A stretch of DNA of 64,000 nt from G963662605 sp963667005 (GTDB lineage Bacteria > Bacteroidota > Ignavibacteria > Ignavibacteriales > Ignavibacteriaceae): positions 1,240,001-1,304,000 of the forward strand of contig OY762937.1 in NCBI GenBank assembly GCA_963667005.1, read 5' to 3'. The notes beneath the pieces are model-generated. The model was not told where the DNA came from. It searched no databases and saw only the letters and a list, made by a program, of their open reading frames with translations. The position numbers and the translations under genes were made by a program. This document shows positions 1 through 10,306 of this stretch, piece after piece. Numbering within the stretch: the stretch's first letter is position 1; each line of letters opens with the position of its first letter.

Positions 1-117
1 TTAAATCCAATTTCATATGGACTAGTTGTTACATTGGAAATTAGCCCAGAACTGAACATTGATATATATACTGAGGTCGCAACTCGAATTCGACCATCAA
101 TTAGGGTCCGGCAATAA
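1..117 (+). CDS. C-terminal end of an upstream gene (partial, unidentified)
   Basis: Frame 1 is open from the first base and ends at a TAA at 115-117, giving the last 38 residues of a protein that starts outside the window. The fragment ends in a basic stretch (RIRPSIRVRQ). It is too short to identify. It lies 20 bases before the helicase gene on the same strand, so it probably belongs to the same operon. In a type 3 BREX locus the gene here would be the methyltransferase, but nothing in the fragment shows that. Confidence 0.6.
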   Translation, partial: LNPISYGLVVTLEISPELNIDIYTEVATRIRPSIRVRQ

Positions 118-137
118 TAATCATTCAAGCGGTTTAG

Positions 138-2918
138 ATGAGTAAAAAAATAATTGCGAATCTGGATAAACGAACTGTTGATTTGGTCATAGATGAGTAT
201 GAACTTTGGGGTTCACACTATCATCAATTGTATCACACGGATACAGGTGGATTCAGTATTAATAGGGCTCAGGGAAACAACTATTTAACCGTTTTTCCTT
301 CGGATTCCGAAAATTTCATCTCGTTTATTTCTCTTTATTGCAGAGTTAATGAAATCATTGGACGAAACGAATTATTGTCACCAATCCTGTCTTCAGTAAT
401 TCCATTGCCGCATCAGTTAAATGTACTTACAACTGCCATCGGGGATGGAAGGTATAGATTGCTTTTAGCAGATGAAGTAGGTTTAGGCAAAACAATTGAA
501 GCTGGATTAATCATGCGCGAGCTTAAGCTCCGGGGATTGGTGAAACGTACTTTAGTCGTCGCGCCCAAGGGACTTGTCGCCCAGTGGGTAGCAGAAATGA
601 AAACTCATTTTAATGAAGATTTTCGGTTAATACTGCCAAGCGAACAAAGTAATAAATATCAGTCTTCACCGACCTCAGTGTGGGATGAATATGATAATGT
701 GGTCTGCTCAATGGATTCAGTGAAACCGATTGAATATAGAAGGGGGTGGAGCAGCACTCAGATAAAGGAATACAATAAACAGCGTTTCGAAGATTTGATT
801 AATGCTGATTGGGACCTGGTTATTATCGACGAGGCTCACCGGATGGGCGGCAGCCTTGATGTAATTGCCAGATACAAACTTGGGAAAGCACTTTCCATCG
901 CATCACCCTATTTTCTTATGCTTTCTGCTACCCCACATCAGGGCAAGACAGAAGCATTTTTTAGATTAATGCAGCTTTTAGATGAGGATTCATTTCCGGA
1001 TATTGGAAGCATTTCCAAACAGAGATTACAACCATTTGTCATTAGAACCGAGAAACGCAAAGCCATCGATGCAGATGGAAATAAGCTGTTCAAGCCCAGA
1101 GAAGCACACCTTTTTCCGGTAACGTGGGAACAACGGCATTCGCTACATAAGCTATTGTATGAAAGCGTTAGCAACTATGTTATTGAGGGCTATAATAGAG
1201 CAATTGAAGAGAAAAAATATTATCAAGCTTTCTTGATGATTCTAATGCAGCGTTTAGTTACTTCTTCGACTCGGGCAATAGTAGGAACACTCAAAAAAAG
1301 ACTGGAAATTATTGAATCTTTTGAAGAATCGTTTATTGGAAACGACGGGTTATTGGAAGATGAATGGAATGAACTTGATGGACAGTCCCTCGTAGACGAA
1401 CTGTTGCAAAAACGGATAAAAGCAAACGAGGAAGAAGTTCTAGAGATAAAATCGCTAATTAAACTGGCAGAACAATGTGAGATAATATCGTCTGATACAA
1501 AGACCGATGCTTTGCTCTTGTTGCTGCTCAGAATTCAGCAAGAAGAGAACAACCCGCATATTAAAGCATTAATTTTTACTGAATTTGTTGCCACACAAAA
1601 TATGCTTCAAGAAATTCTTGAGAAGAACAAATATCAGGTTGTCTGCTTAAATGGCTCAATGGATTTGGATGAGAGGCTCGAAGCTCAGGTAAAATTTGCA
1701 AAGTCACACCAGATACTTATTTCGACCGATGCCGGTGGTGAAGGCATTAATCTTCAGTTTTGTCATATCGTTATTAATTATGATTTACCTTGGAATCCAA
1801 TGAGAATTGAACAAAGAATTGGACGCGTGGATCGTATCGGTCAGGTAAATGCCGTCAAAGCATTCAATTTTGTTCTTCAGGATACAGTGGAATACAGGGT
1901 GAGAGAAGTTCTCGAGAATAAATTGGCGGTGATTCTTAAAGATTTGGGTATTGACAAAGCCAGCGACGTATTGGACGCGGCACTTGCCAATGAAGTCTTT
2001 GATGAGTTGTATATGAATGCTCTCCGTAATCCGGAGGGGATTGATGAAAGAATAAACGATATCGTAACTCTTGTTCAAAAAGAAAGTTCAAACTGCGAAC
2101 AAGTAAATAAACTATTAAATAATTCTCATGATGTTGATAGTACATCTGCAAGAAAACTTAAATCACACCCATTACCTTATTGGGTTGAAAGAATGACGGT
2201 GTCTTATATCCGGTTTAAGGGAGGTATTGCTGAATATGACAAGAATGCTTGGAATCTGACTTGGCCTGATAGTACTACTATGCGTGGAATTGTTTTTAGA
2301 GGGGGAGATAGTGCCCAGCCAAAAAGCAAAAACACACTTTCGCTTGATAATCCTAAAATCCAGGAAATAATTAATTCTAATACGAGGTTTTTCCCCGGTC
2401 AGAGAGTAGCCTCGGTAACTATCAACACAGTCCCAAAAGAGATTAATGGCTTTTTCTCCATTTGGCAGATTACACTTTCTGGCTTACACTGGAAAAAGAA
2501 GCGCTTTTTACCAGTTTTTTTACATGATGATGGAAGGTCGTTGAATGTGACTGCAAGGGCTATTTGGGACTATTTGTTAATTCATGACGCACACAGTGAT
2601 AATGAGGTGGAGTTATTACTTTCCGAATCTATTCTTGACGGGCATTCTGTCGAATCCGAAAAGCTTGGGCATCCCATATGGTTGCAACTATCAAATGAGT
2701 ATGCTGAGTTTTTAGAGCGTGAAAGAGAGAAACGAGATTATCTATTTTCGGCCAGAATAAAAGCTCTTGATTCCTTGGGATTAGAAAATGTAAAAGTCAG
2801 CAGACTAGCGAAATTGCAGGGTGAGAAATATAGGAGCGACGCAGAATTGGAAGAAATGAAACAACCGATACCCGAACTATATCCGGTATTGTTCGTTTAC
2901 ATTAAGGGAGCTGAATAA
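138..2918 (+). CDS. SNF2/RapA-type helicase of a BREX-like defence locus
   Basis: A 926-residue superfamily 2 helicase. The Walker A region DEVGLGKT lies at residues 112-119 with Lys118, the DEAH box at 231-234, and the late motif QRIGRVDRIGQ starts near 559, all typical of SNF2/RapA enzymes that translocate on double-stranded DNA. The C-terminal third (about 640-926) has no motif I recognise. The stop codon directly abuts the start of the PglZ gene, so the two are surely co-transcribed. Helicase then pglZ is the order of brxHII-pglZ in type 3 BREX; I infer that role from context. A DISARM drmD helicase was considered, but the PglZ neighbour favours BREX. Confidence 0.85.
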   Translation: MSKKIIANLDKRTVDLVIDEYELWGSHYHQLYHTDTGGFSINRAQGNNYLTVFPSDSENFISFISLYCRVNEIIGRNELLSPILSSVIPLPHQLNVLTTAIGDGRYRLLLADEVGLGKTIEAGLIMRELKLRGLVKRTLVVAPKGLVAQWVAEMKTHFNEDFRLILPSEQSNKYQSSPTSVWDEYDNVVCSMDSVKPIEYRRGWSSTQIKEYNKQRFEDLINADWDLVIIDEAHRMGGSLDVIARYKLGKALSIASPYFLMLSATPHQGKTEAFFRLMQLLDEDSFPDIGSISKQRLQPFVIRTEKRKAIDADGNKLFKPREAHLFPVTWEQRHSLHKLLYESVSNYVIEGYNRAIEEKKYYQAFLMILMQRLVTSSTRAIVGTLKKRLEIIESFEESFIGNDGLLEDEWNELDGQSLVDELLQKRIKANEEEVLEIKSLIKLAEQCEIISSDTKTDALLLLLLRIQQEENNPHIKALIFTEFVATQNMLQEILEKNKYQVVCLNGSMDLDERLEAQVKFAKSHQILISTDAGGEGINLQFCHIVINYDLPWNPMRIEQRIGRVDRIGQVNAVKAFNFVLQDTVEYRVREVLENKLAVILKDLGIDKASDVLDAALANEVFDELYMNALRNPEGIDERINDIVTLVQKESSNCEQVNKLLNNSHDVDSTSARKLKSHPLPYWVERMTVSYIRFKGGIAEYDKNAWNLTWPDSTTMRGIVFRGGDSAQPKSKNTLSLDNPKIQEIINSNTRFFPGQRVASVTINTVPKEINGFFSIWQITLSGLHWKKKRFLPVFLHDDGRSLNVTARAIWDYLLIHDAHSDNEVELLLSESILDGHSVESEKLGHPIWLQLSNEYAEFLEREREKRDYLFSARIKALDSLGLENVKVSRLAKLQGEKYRSDAELEEMKQPIPELYPVLFVYIKGAE

Positions 2919-4916
2919 ATGAACTCATGGCGAAATCAAATTCTGAATTATTTTACTCCAGAGGTATCAAAACTGACAATTGTCTTTGACCCCGATAGCG
3001 TTCTGCAAGAAGAATTTCTTATATCATTAATCAAACAGAGGGGCTTCGAAATAATTGAATATGAGGATTCAATATCATTCCGATATGCATATGAATCTTT
3101 ATATCGATCTTTATGGGATAAGGGCTTAAAGACCGATTTGATTGTAGTGCTCAGAAGCAAAAGTGACAATGAGAATGATCTGCCTTATGATTTGTTGAAA
3201 GCAGGAAGGAAGATATTTTTACATTTATCAGATATTTTCCCGTATTTGAGTTTGCCTGTTGTTAAAACGCTCCATCCGGTATTTTACGATAAGCTATACG
3301 CAGCCCATAATAATTATCTGCATTCTATTGCAAGTGAGAACGAGACGAGGGATTTTATTCTTTTGTATGTTTTCGATATAGCCCCACAAGTAATTAAAAG
3401 CACGACGGAAATTCTTAAAACTTTGTTAGATTTTCATCGACTCCCCATCAAGATGCCGAATAATATATGTGAAAGACTTATCTCAATATTGCAGAAAAAG
3501 GAGGTCTTTTCTAATTGGCCAGTTGTGAAGTTTTTTAATGATAAAAATTCGTTTGTGAAATATCTCCAGAATCAGTGGGGCGAATACATTGCAGAATTTG
3601 AAAGAAGTACAGACACACAATCCAAGGAACCGAGATCAGTGGGCTATGATTTTGGGAAATCATCCAATTTATTACCTTTTTCCCACCCTGATATTCAAAG
3701 TAGAATTTCTTTATTATTCGTTGAGAAAACGCTTTATCCTATAGAATGTAATAAAGTGCTCCAACCATACGATGGCTGGATGCTTCCAGGCGTTAGACTT
3801 GGTACAGACGCGCTTCCAATTACAAATATATTAGATGAACTGGAAAGGGATTTGTCCCAGCACGAACTTTCAACATTAAGTTGGCATAAAATTGCCCTTG
3901 ATTATGCTTCAGTTTCCCAACAGATCATAAAGGATTACCTCCAGTACACTGAGGCAGATCTTAAAAGGTATGAAAACCTGAAATCGAAAGTTGATGATAT
4001 ATTCCAAAGTTGGCTTTTTGAAAACTACTCCTCACTTTACAATTTACCCGCGAATCCTCCGGTGATGCTGCATCAGATCCCAAAGTATCTTTACAAATCC
4101 TTAGAATCTGATGAAAAAATAGCTTTGTTAGTTGTTGACGGATTGTCACTTATCCAATGGACAACCATTAAAGAAATATTGCAAAAACAGGAGAAAAACT
4201 TTACTTTTTCAGAGGGAGTATGTTTTGCTTGGATACCAACGATTACATCAATTTCAAGGCAGGCAATTTTTTCAGGCAAAATGCCCATGTTTTTTGCTGA
4301 ATCAATCTATCAGACTTCTAAAGAAGAAAAAGCCTGGATCAACTTTTGGGTCGATAAGGGATTTAATAAAAATGAGATTTATTATTTCCGTGGTTTGTGT
4401 GAAGAAAATCTATCAGGGTTCTCGTCAGTTTTGTCAGATTCCGGTAATAGAATTCTTGGCGTAGTGATTGACCAAGTAGATAAAATTCTTCACGGCATGC
4501 AGTTGGGTGCTAAGGGTATGTTGAGTCAGGTAAATCTATGGGCGGAGAATGGTTTTCTGGTTCAATTACTTCAAGCATTTCACAAGAATAAATACAAAGT
4601 TTACATTACTTCCGATCATGGGAATTTGGAATCAAAAGGAATAGGTTCGCCAAAGGAGGGCAGCTTGGTTGAATCTAATGGACAAAGAATGCGAATTTAT
4701 GGCAGTAAAGAACTTAGAGCAGCTGCATCCGCCAATTTGAATAGTGCTTTAGAGTGGCCTCCGTCTGGCTTGCCGAACAATATGTATCCTCTTTTGGCGG
4801 CCAATCGAACTGCCTTTACTAAGGATGGTGAAATTATAATGACACACGGAGGCGCAAATATTGAAGAAGTGATTGTGCCGTTTATACAAGTTAGTAGATA
4901 CGATGATGAGGAATAG
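2919..4916 (+). CDS. pglZ: PglZ-domain protein (BREX-like)
   Basis: A 665-residue protein with an alkaline-phosphatase-superfamily PglZ core in its second half. LLVVDGLSLIQW carries the metal-binding type Asp407, and TSDHG contains Asp566 and His567; between them a TSISRQAIFSG segment fits the PglZ fold. The N-terminal 380 residues are helical and specific to the defence-associated family. PglZ is the hallmark component of BREX and Pgl phage-exclusion systems, where its exact reaction is still unclear. The gene starts on the base after the helicase stop and overlaps the next gene by 14 bases, so the three form one transcription unit. Confidence 0.85.
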   Translation: MNSWRNQILNYFTPEVSKLTIVFDPDSVLQEEFLISLIKQRGFEIIEYEDSISFRYAYESLYRSLWDKGLKTDLIVVLRSKSDNENDLPYDLLKAGRKIFLHLSDIFPYLSLPVVKTLHPVFYDKLYAAHNNYLHSIASENETRDFILLYVFDIAPQVIKSTTEILKTLLDFHRLPIKMPNNICERLISILQKKEVFSNWPVVKFFNDKNSFVKYLQNQWGEYIAEFERSTDTQSKEPRSVGYDFGKSSNLLPFSHPDIQSRISLLFVEKTLYPIECNKVLQPYDGWMLPGVRLGTDALPITNILDELERDLSQHELSTLSWHKIALDYASVSQQIIKDYLQYTEADLKRYENLKSKVDDIFQSWLFENYSSLYNLPANPPVMLHQIPKYLYKSLESDEKIALLVVDGLSLIQWTTIKEILQKQEKNFTFSEGVCFAWIPTITSISRQAIFSGKMPMFFAESIYQTSKEEKAWINFWVDKGFNKNEIYYFRGLCEENLSGFSSVLSDSGNRILGVVIDQVDKILHGMQLGAKGMLSQVNLWAENGFLVQLLQAFHKNKYKVYITSDHGNLESKGIGSPKEGSLVESNGQRMRIYGSKELRAAASANLNSALEWPPSGLPNNMYPLLAANRTAFTKDGEIIMTHGGANIEEVIVPFIQVSRYDDEE

Positions 4917-5637
4917 AGAAAAAATAGTTGGTTTCGACAGGACAATCCAGCTTAATTGGATTGAATCTGCCGTGGAAATGCTTCTTCAGGAAAAAACACC
5001 TGATGAAATTTGGGTAGATTTGGATAATATAATCAAATCAGTACTAAATGGTGTCGATGCCAGACGGAAATGCAAAACCGTTATCTTCCGGACATGGATT
5101 AAGGTGCCGGATAAGGAAAAAGCGTTTCGCGATGAGGCTTTGAAACTTATCCAAAGGGCACAGCCGTTGGAAAGGCTTGCGATTCATTGGGGAATGTGCT
5201 GCATTGCTTATCCCTATTTCAGGGATATAAACGGGATAATCGGAAAAATGCTGAAATTTCAAGATGAAATAGATAGTCAGCAGCTAATCCGGCGTGCAGT
5301 TGAAATATATGGTGAACGTGAGACGGTAATACGCTCTACACAAAGATTGATAGCTACACTTAGAAATTGGCAAGTAATTGATGATAACGAAGAAAAAGCT
5401 ATTATATCTAGGAAAAATCAGGTAAAAATTGGACTTTCAGACCGTATTCAGTCCTGGGTGATCGAGAGTATGCTTCGTGCCAGTGAGGAACAATCAATGC
5501 CTGCTTCATTAATCAAGCAGCATTCCAGCTACTATCCCTTTGAAATAAATCCACAAGCAGCAATCCTCAACCTGAATCCCCGGCTTGAAGCAAGCAAGCT
5601 TGCCGGCATTGAGGATGTAGTTTGGATAAAGTATTGA
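4903..5637 (+). CDS. Third gene of the BREX-like unit (possible BrxA-position protein)
   Basis: The likely start is one of two tandem ATG codons at 4903/4906, inside the end of pglZ. A longer GTG start at 4873 is less likely. The 244-residue product is soluble and mostly helical, with Trp- and Arg-rich helices (for example RRAVEIYGERETVIRSTQRL near residues 135-155). In type 3 BREX the gene after pglZ is brxA, a small DNA-binding protein. Position and helical make-up fit that, but I cannot confirm family membership by eye. Translational coupling to pglZ supports a shared function. Confidence 0.7.
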   Translation: MMRNREKIVGFDRTIQLNWIESAVEMLLQEKTPDEIWVDLDNIIKSVLNGVDARRKCKTVIFRTWIKVPDKEKAFRDEALKLIQRAQPLERLAIHWGMCCIAYPYFRDINGIIGKMLKFQDEIDSQQLIRRAVEIYGERETVIRSTQRLIATLRNWQVIDDNEEKAIISRKNQVKIGLSDRIQSWVIESMLRASEEQSMPASLIKQHSSYYPFEINPQAAILNLNPRLEASKLAGIEDVVWIKY

Positions 5638-5655
5638 AAAATTTACGGTGATGTT

Positions 5656-6270
5656 ATGAACAAAAAGTCTATAAAAAAAGTTTGGACTGATCCAGTTTGG
5701 TCTACAGTAATTGCGGCAGTTATTCTGTCTTTGGGGACAATTATTTGGGCGCCTGTGCGTGATTGGATATGGAATACCGGCATCATGTGTTTATTATTTA
5801 TTCAAACTAATTATTCGAGAATTATCATCGCTGTCCTGATAGTAATAGTAATAATTCAATTTGTGAGAAATAAAAAGGCTAAGAAGTCTATCCCGCATAT
5901 TCTGACAAATACCCCAACAACTTTATCCGGTAAAAACTGGCTAGTCAGTTTAAGCAATGAAGATTTTCAGAAATACATGTTTATTCTTTGGTTCCCAATT
6001 AATCATCGCCTCCAAACGCATCCGCTTTTCCAAAGTGAGACATTGACTCATATCCCAGAAATATTTGAACTGCAAAAAAGAAAAATTCTTTTTGACAGCT
6101 TCTTTAGCGCCATAGAATATGTTATTTCAATAGATAAGGAAACGTATGATTATTTAGAGGAACAAATTAATATTCTGGGGAGGAAAGATTTTGCTGCTAT
6201 TGAAAAACTTAAACAACAATTTGGTAATTGTGCTTTTCACATGTTGTTTCCAAAAGCATCATTATATTAA
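5656..6270 (+). CDS. Two-helix membrane protein, unknown function
   Basis: A 204-residue protein with two hydrophobic segments near the N-terminus (about residues 14-32 and 49-67), then a soluble C-terminal domain of about 130 residues. It starts 18 bases after the previous gene on the same strand and probably reads out of the BREX-like operon. I do not recognise the soluble domain. Small membrane-anchored proteins are common accessory parts of defence loci, but no catalytic motif is visible. Confidence 0.6.
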   Translation: MNKKSIKKVWTDPVWSTVIAAVILSLGTIIWAPVRDWIWNTGIMCLLFIQTNYSRIIIAVLIVIVIIQFVRNKKAKKSIPHILTNTPTTLSGKNWLVSLSNEDFQKYMFILWFPINHRLQTHPLFQSETLTHIPEIFELQKRKILFDSFFSAIEYVISIDKETYDYLEEQINILGRKDFAAIEKLKQQFGNCAFHMLFPKASLY

Positions 6271-6413
6271 CTAATTCAAACGATGAAAAATTCATTTGGT
6301 GACATAAGGGAAGATAAGTTTTTTATAGATGGTTGGCTAATCGTTTTTAATTGTTACAGGGTATATCATATACAAACGAAAGCTATTATAAAAATAAAAG
6401 GAGTAAAGATTAT

Positions 6414-8099
6414 ATGAGTTTAGAACGAACAAATAAAACCATTTCTGAATTAATCAATATGTACTCCTCTGGCGAAATTGCTATCCCCGAGATACAAAGA
6501 GATTTTGTCTGGAAAGGTGACAGAATAAAATTATTATTGGATTCTATCTACAACGATTATCCTTCTGGTGCAATCATTCTGTGGCGGCCGGTAGGCTTTA
6601 ATAAAGAGAAAATGGCTTTATATATACGCCCTGAAAGGCTGCATCTCTATGAAGAGAGTAATAAATTGCCAAAATATTTACTAATTGATGGACAACAAAG
6701 ATTGACAGCACTTGCTTCAGTCATTTTGCCAGAGGAAGAGGTGATGACAAAATTGGGCGAAGAAATAAACGTCCCCCATATATTTCTCAATGTTAAAGCG
6801 AAAAAGATTGAATTTAAGTCAATGAAGGATAAAGATAATTATTCTTCAAATGATGTGTTGTTAAACAAGGTGCTTTCTAGACCCACAGAGGACTCGGGAT
6901 TGAATTATATTACATCGGAACTCAAAAAAAGAAACGAAATCAATAATGAATTACTAAAACGACTGGAGCTTCTCAAGGAAACAATCTCAAATTATAGTTA
7001 TCCGGTACAGATAATAGAAACTGATGATTATCCACTTGTGGCCGAGATATTTCAAAGAGTAAATAAACAGGGGAAGACTCTGGTAACCGCCGAAATTGAA
7101 TTGGCAAATATTATTCCGCATTGGCCGAAATTGTCTACCAGGTTGAGATTGATGATAGGAAAAATGAAGAAAAAGGGATTCAACATTGATCTCCCATTTT
7201 TAATGAGATGTCTGGCTGCCGTTGCAAATAATTCGGCAAAGATTGATGAGTTCACGAAGAGAATTAAGAAGGACGAATTTTCATTAGCGCAATTGGAAAA
7301 AACATTTGAGAAAACCATGTCTGCCATTGAGAAACTTAGGGATGTTCTACACAAGTATAAAATTGACAGACCCGAATTTATCACAACCAAAAATTCTATG
7401 GTTCCTATTGTTTATACAATTGCCAAGATGGGGTACGGACCCAAAGTTCCTCAGAAATCACTCATAGAATATCTTTTATACTCAATGGCTGCCGGCAGAT
7501 ACAGCGACCAGTCGGAAGGGGTTTTACGTAAAGAATTCGAATTTTTGTCCAATGAAAAAAGATCACTAATTAATAGTTTTAATTTGATGCTTAGAGACGT
7601 TAAAAATAGTATGACCACTCTGAAGTTCGACGAGAGCGACTTCCAGGGAGCATATATGAAAAATTCAATGATACTTTTAATGTATCTTGCTCTTCGCCAT
7701 AATGGAGCTGCTGATTTTGATGATGAAAGTTATCAAACAGATGACTATTCCAAAATGGGAAAAATACACTTGCATCACATATTCCCCTATGATTATATGA
7801 TGCATTCAGACGAGATGCAGAAGTATCGAGATAAGAAAAAACTGTCAAAACAAGAATTTAAGACAGATGTGCATGATATTGCCAACATTACATTTATCTC
7901 TGTCGAGGCAAACGAGAAAATAAAAAATAAAGCTCCAGAAACATATTTGCCGAATTTTGCGTCAGACAAAAACCTGGAAGCACATTGCATACCCACTGAC
8001 AAGTCTATGTGGACGCCTGAAAAATATTACGACTTTATTAAATTACGCAGAATTCAATTGGCAAAAGCGGCCAACGAATATTTCAAGAACTTAAAGTAA
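6414..8099 (+). CDS. GmrSD-like DUF262/DUF1524 restriction protein
   Basis: The start at 6414 is chosen because an AAAGGAG sequence sits about 10 bases upstream; the longer TTG-started frame from 6351 has no such site. The 561-residue product has an N-terminal DUF262 (ParB/sulfiredoxin-like) domain with the signature DGQQR at residues 92-96, and a C-terminal DUF1524 HNH-type domain with HLHHIFP around His454-His455 followed by NITFIS. This is the single-chain arrangement of GmrSD-type enzymes, type IV restriction systems that use NTP hydrolysis to cut modified (often glucosylated) phage DNA. It is a stand-alone gene next to the BREX-like unit. Confidence 0.85.
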   Translation: MSLERTNKTISELINMYSSGEIAIPEIQRDFVWKGDRIKLLLDSIYNDYPSGAIILWRPVGFNKEKMALYIRPERLHLYEESNKLPKYLLIDGQQRLTALASVILPEEEVMTKLGEEINVPHIFLNVKAKKIEFKSMKDKDNYSSNDVLLNKVLSRPTEDSGLNYITSELKKRNEINNELLKRLELLKETISNYSYPVQIIETDDYPLVAEIFQRVNKQGKTLVTAEIELANIIPHWPKLSTRLRLMIGKMKKKGFNIDLPFLMRCLAAVANNSAKIDEFTKRIKKDEFSLAQLEKTFEKTMSAIEKLRDVLHKYKIDRPEFITTKNSMVPIVYTIAKMGYGPKVPQKSLIEYLLYSMAAGRYSDQSEGVLRKEFEFLSNEKRSLINSFNLMLRDVKNSMTTLKFDESDFQGAYMKNSMILLMYLALRHNGAADFDDESYQTDDYSKMGKIHLHHIFPYDYMMHSDEMQKYRDKKKLSKQEFKTDVHDIANITFISVEANEKIKNKAPETYLPNFASDKNLEAHCIPTDKSMWTPEKYYDFIKLRRIQLAKAANEYFKNLK

Positions 8100-8219
8100 G
8101 GCAATTATTGTTCCAAAAATGCAATATTGACGAATTTGGTGTGCGTTTTCGAGTTAATCATGCCGAATATGAATTTTTGTTAAATGTTCGCAAGCAAAAA
8201 AAGAATTATGTAAAGATGA

Positions 8220-10181
8220 ATGTGTAATAGAATGGGAAAATCAGTAAATCATAAAAAATATAAAATCAATAAGAGATATTTATGTGTGCTCAAAAGAGCC
8301 CCTGAACAAAAAGGCTTAATTGTTGATTATTTCCCAGTCGAAAAGATATTAAAATCCTCATATAATCAACTCATAGCATACATTGACAACAAGAATAACT
8401 CCATAAAAAATATTATTAGCTATGTTGGCAAGATTAAAGCTCTTCGGTTTTTAACTGATGGCTATGATTTTTGCACAAAATTAGATGGGGCTTATCAAGA
8501 TTTCCATGGCTACAAATGGTATGTAAATAAAATATCGCCGGATCTAACACGGTTAAATGAGGACACCAAAGAAACGCTCCGGGTTAAAAATGTCTTGCGT
8601 AGTATTTTCAAAACCTCCCTTTTGGCTTGTCGCCTTGATAATGCTTATTATGAATGTGAGGAGAATGATAGCATATTGGCTTTCTCCCATAGGCGGCATG
8701 GTTGGACTGATACTCCATTTGTACTTGATAATACTTTCTCAATTGAGTTTAGGACAAACTTTGGATACGGTAGATCTAGCTATTTCTGTACAGTGCTAAA
8801 GTATAAAGATATTGAGATAATACCTTACTCCTTGTGGGTGAAATATTTTAACGCGAGGATGTTCGAAATCATTCGTTGCTCTGCTGACCATAAAGTAAAA
8901 AACTCCAGTTGGAAAAAGGCTATGAATTATACTTGTGAGGCATATAATTTGCTGGTATCTGACGAAAAGGAATTTATAAAAAAGTATTTGGTTGGTGAGG
9001 CAGAAGAAATGGTCAGGGGTCTGGAAGATATATTACATGACCGGGAATATGAATTCATAGATTTTCATGAAATAAAAAGAAGAACTCCTTCTGATAGGAG
9101 CGATTTAGTTGCATTCAAAGGTGAAAAAATAACCGGAGCAATTGAGTTTATTGAAAAAATAACAGCGGTAGGGAATGTAGCGGATGTCTCTGTAATTATT
9201 GAACGGATTAAACAATGCAACATTAAAATGTTTGGATTGTTGGAGAAAGAGAAAGTGCTACTTCTCTCTGAAATTGTCGAGTATCAAAGATTGCTCCTTG
9301 AATTTCAGGAACAGTTCAACATCATTAAGCCGAAAATGGACTACTACCGGTTGCTATTGAATGTGTTTTGTGAATTTTGTAGATATTCGCCTGAAGTTAT
9401 AAGAGTTGATGTATTACCTGGTATCGGGAAAATTGAAAACTTTACACGAATGTATGAAGAGTATTGTTCTAATCATGATATCAAGATTCCAATACAAGCA
9501 CTTTGTTTACCCGAGAATACTGAGTTTATGGAAAAAATGCTCGAGCGGTTCAGATTGTTGTTTGGCTACAAGGAATATTTTCCTCTGATATTTAATGCAG
9601 TCGCTACGGAATTGTATCAAAAATTTACTGATTTCTACAATATGTACACTCCGTTGCAAATAAACATCAATTCAGCAACCGAAACTGAAGTGGATAGTTT
9701 TTTGCGGGGATTGTTTCAGAATATTGGCGAGAAAGCATATATATCCGGGGTGACTCTCTCGCTTGATGAAATTACGAAGAGGATTGTAGCTTTAAGGAAA
9801 CCATATTTGGGCGATTTCAATTTCTATGCTCAAAGCGAGGCGGAAATTCACAAAATCATTAATACTTTCCGAAGCGATTCAAGCACCGAATCGGTAGAGC
9901 TTATCGACATGATAAATGCACTACCAATAGAATTTTGGGATGACTTAATGACCTACCTGCAAAAGACGAGGTCAATAGAGCAAATCGATGAATCAATGTT
10001 GATGGATTATAACGAATACGTGCAGTTCATGAATAAGTGCGCTGAAAGTGCAAAGTTACTCGAAGAGACCGATGCCAAACTCGACCATTTATTGAAATTA
10101 CAGTCCAAAATCGATAAGTACATCGAACGAATCAAGTCATATTATGAATTAGTAGAGGAAGAAAAGCATGAATCATTGTGA
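8220..10181 (+). CDS. Large helical protein of unknown function in the defence island
   Basis: A 653-residue protein without a recognisable enzyme motif. The N-terminal half has mixed structure with several Cys and Trp residues; the second half is charged and helical, with coiled-coil potential around residues 330-400 and at the C-terminus. Starts at 8220 or 8232 are both possible; only a weak AAAG precedes 8220. It lies 120 bases after the GmrSD-like gene and 125 bases before the ParB/AAA gene, so it may partner either or stand alone. No signal peptide or membrane segment is seen. Confidence 0.6.
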   Translation: MCNRMGKSVNHKKYKINKRYLCVLKRAPEQKGLIVDYFPVEKILKSSYNQLIAYIDNKNNSIKNIISYVGKIKALRFLTDGYDFCTKLDGAYQDFHGYKWYVNKISPDLTRLNEDTKETLRVKNVLRSIFKTSLLACRLDNAYYECEENDSILAFSHRRHGWTDTPFVLDNTFSIEFRTNFGYGRSSYFCTVLKYKDIEIIPYSLWVKYFNARMFEIIRCSADHKVKNSSWKKAMNYTCEAYNLLVSDEKEFIKKYLVGEAEEMVRGLEDILHDREYEFIDFHEIKRRTPSDRSDLVAFKGEKITGAIEFIEKITAVGNVADVSVIIERIKQCNIKMFGLLEKEKVLLLSEIVEYQRLLLEFQEQFNIIKPKMDYYRLLLNVFCEFCRYSPEVIRVDVLPGIGKIENFTRMYEEYCSNHDIKIPIQALCLPENTEFMEKMLERFRLLFGYKEYFPLIFNAVATELYQKFTDFYNMYTPLQININSATETEVDSFLRGLFQNIGEKAYISGVTLSLDEITKRIVALRKPYLGDFNFYAQSEAEIHKIINTFRSDSSTESVELIDMINALPIEFWDDLMTYLQKTRSIEQIDESMLMDYNEYVQFMNKCAESAKLLEETDAKLDHLLKLQSKIDKYIERIKSYYELVEEEKHESL

Positions 10182-10306
10182 TAACAGTGTTTGTTATTAC
10201 AGATGCGAGATACTCGAGAAGTTGTTTTGAAAGTGAAAGCGGAATAAATGGATTATTTGATTATTTTTGTAAAAAATAGATTTAACAATTAGTTATAGAG
10301 ATTGGA

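Noticed and set aside
138..5637. DISARM assignment for the helicase locus
   Set aside because: DISARM class 1 has an SNF2 helicase but no PglZ gene, and no drmA/drmB-like product is present.
10178..10279. 33-codon frame starting with GTG that overlaps the stop of the 653-residue gene
   Set aside because: The overlap suggests coupling, but there is no clear ribosome binding site and no domain or membrane feature; chance is as likely.
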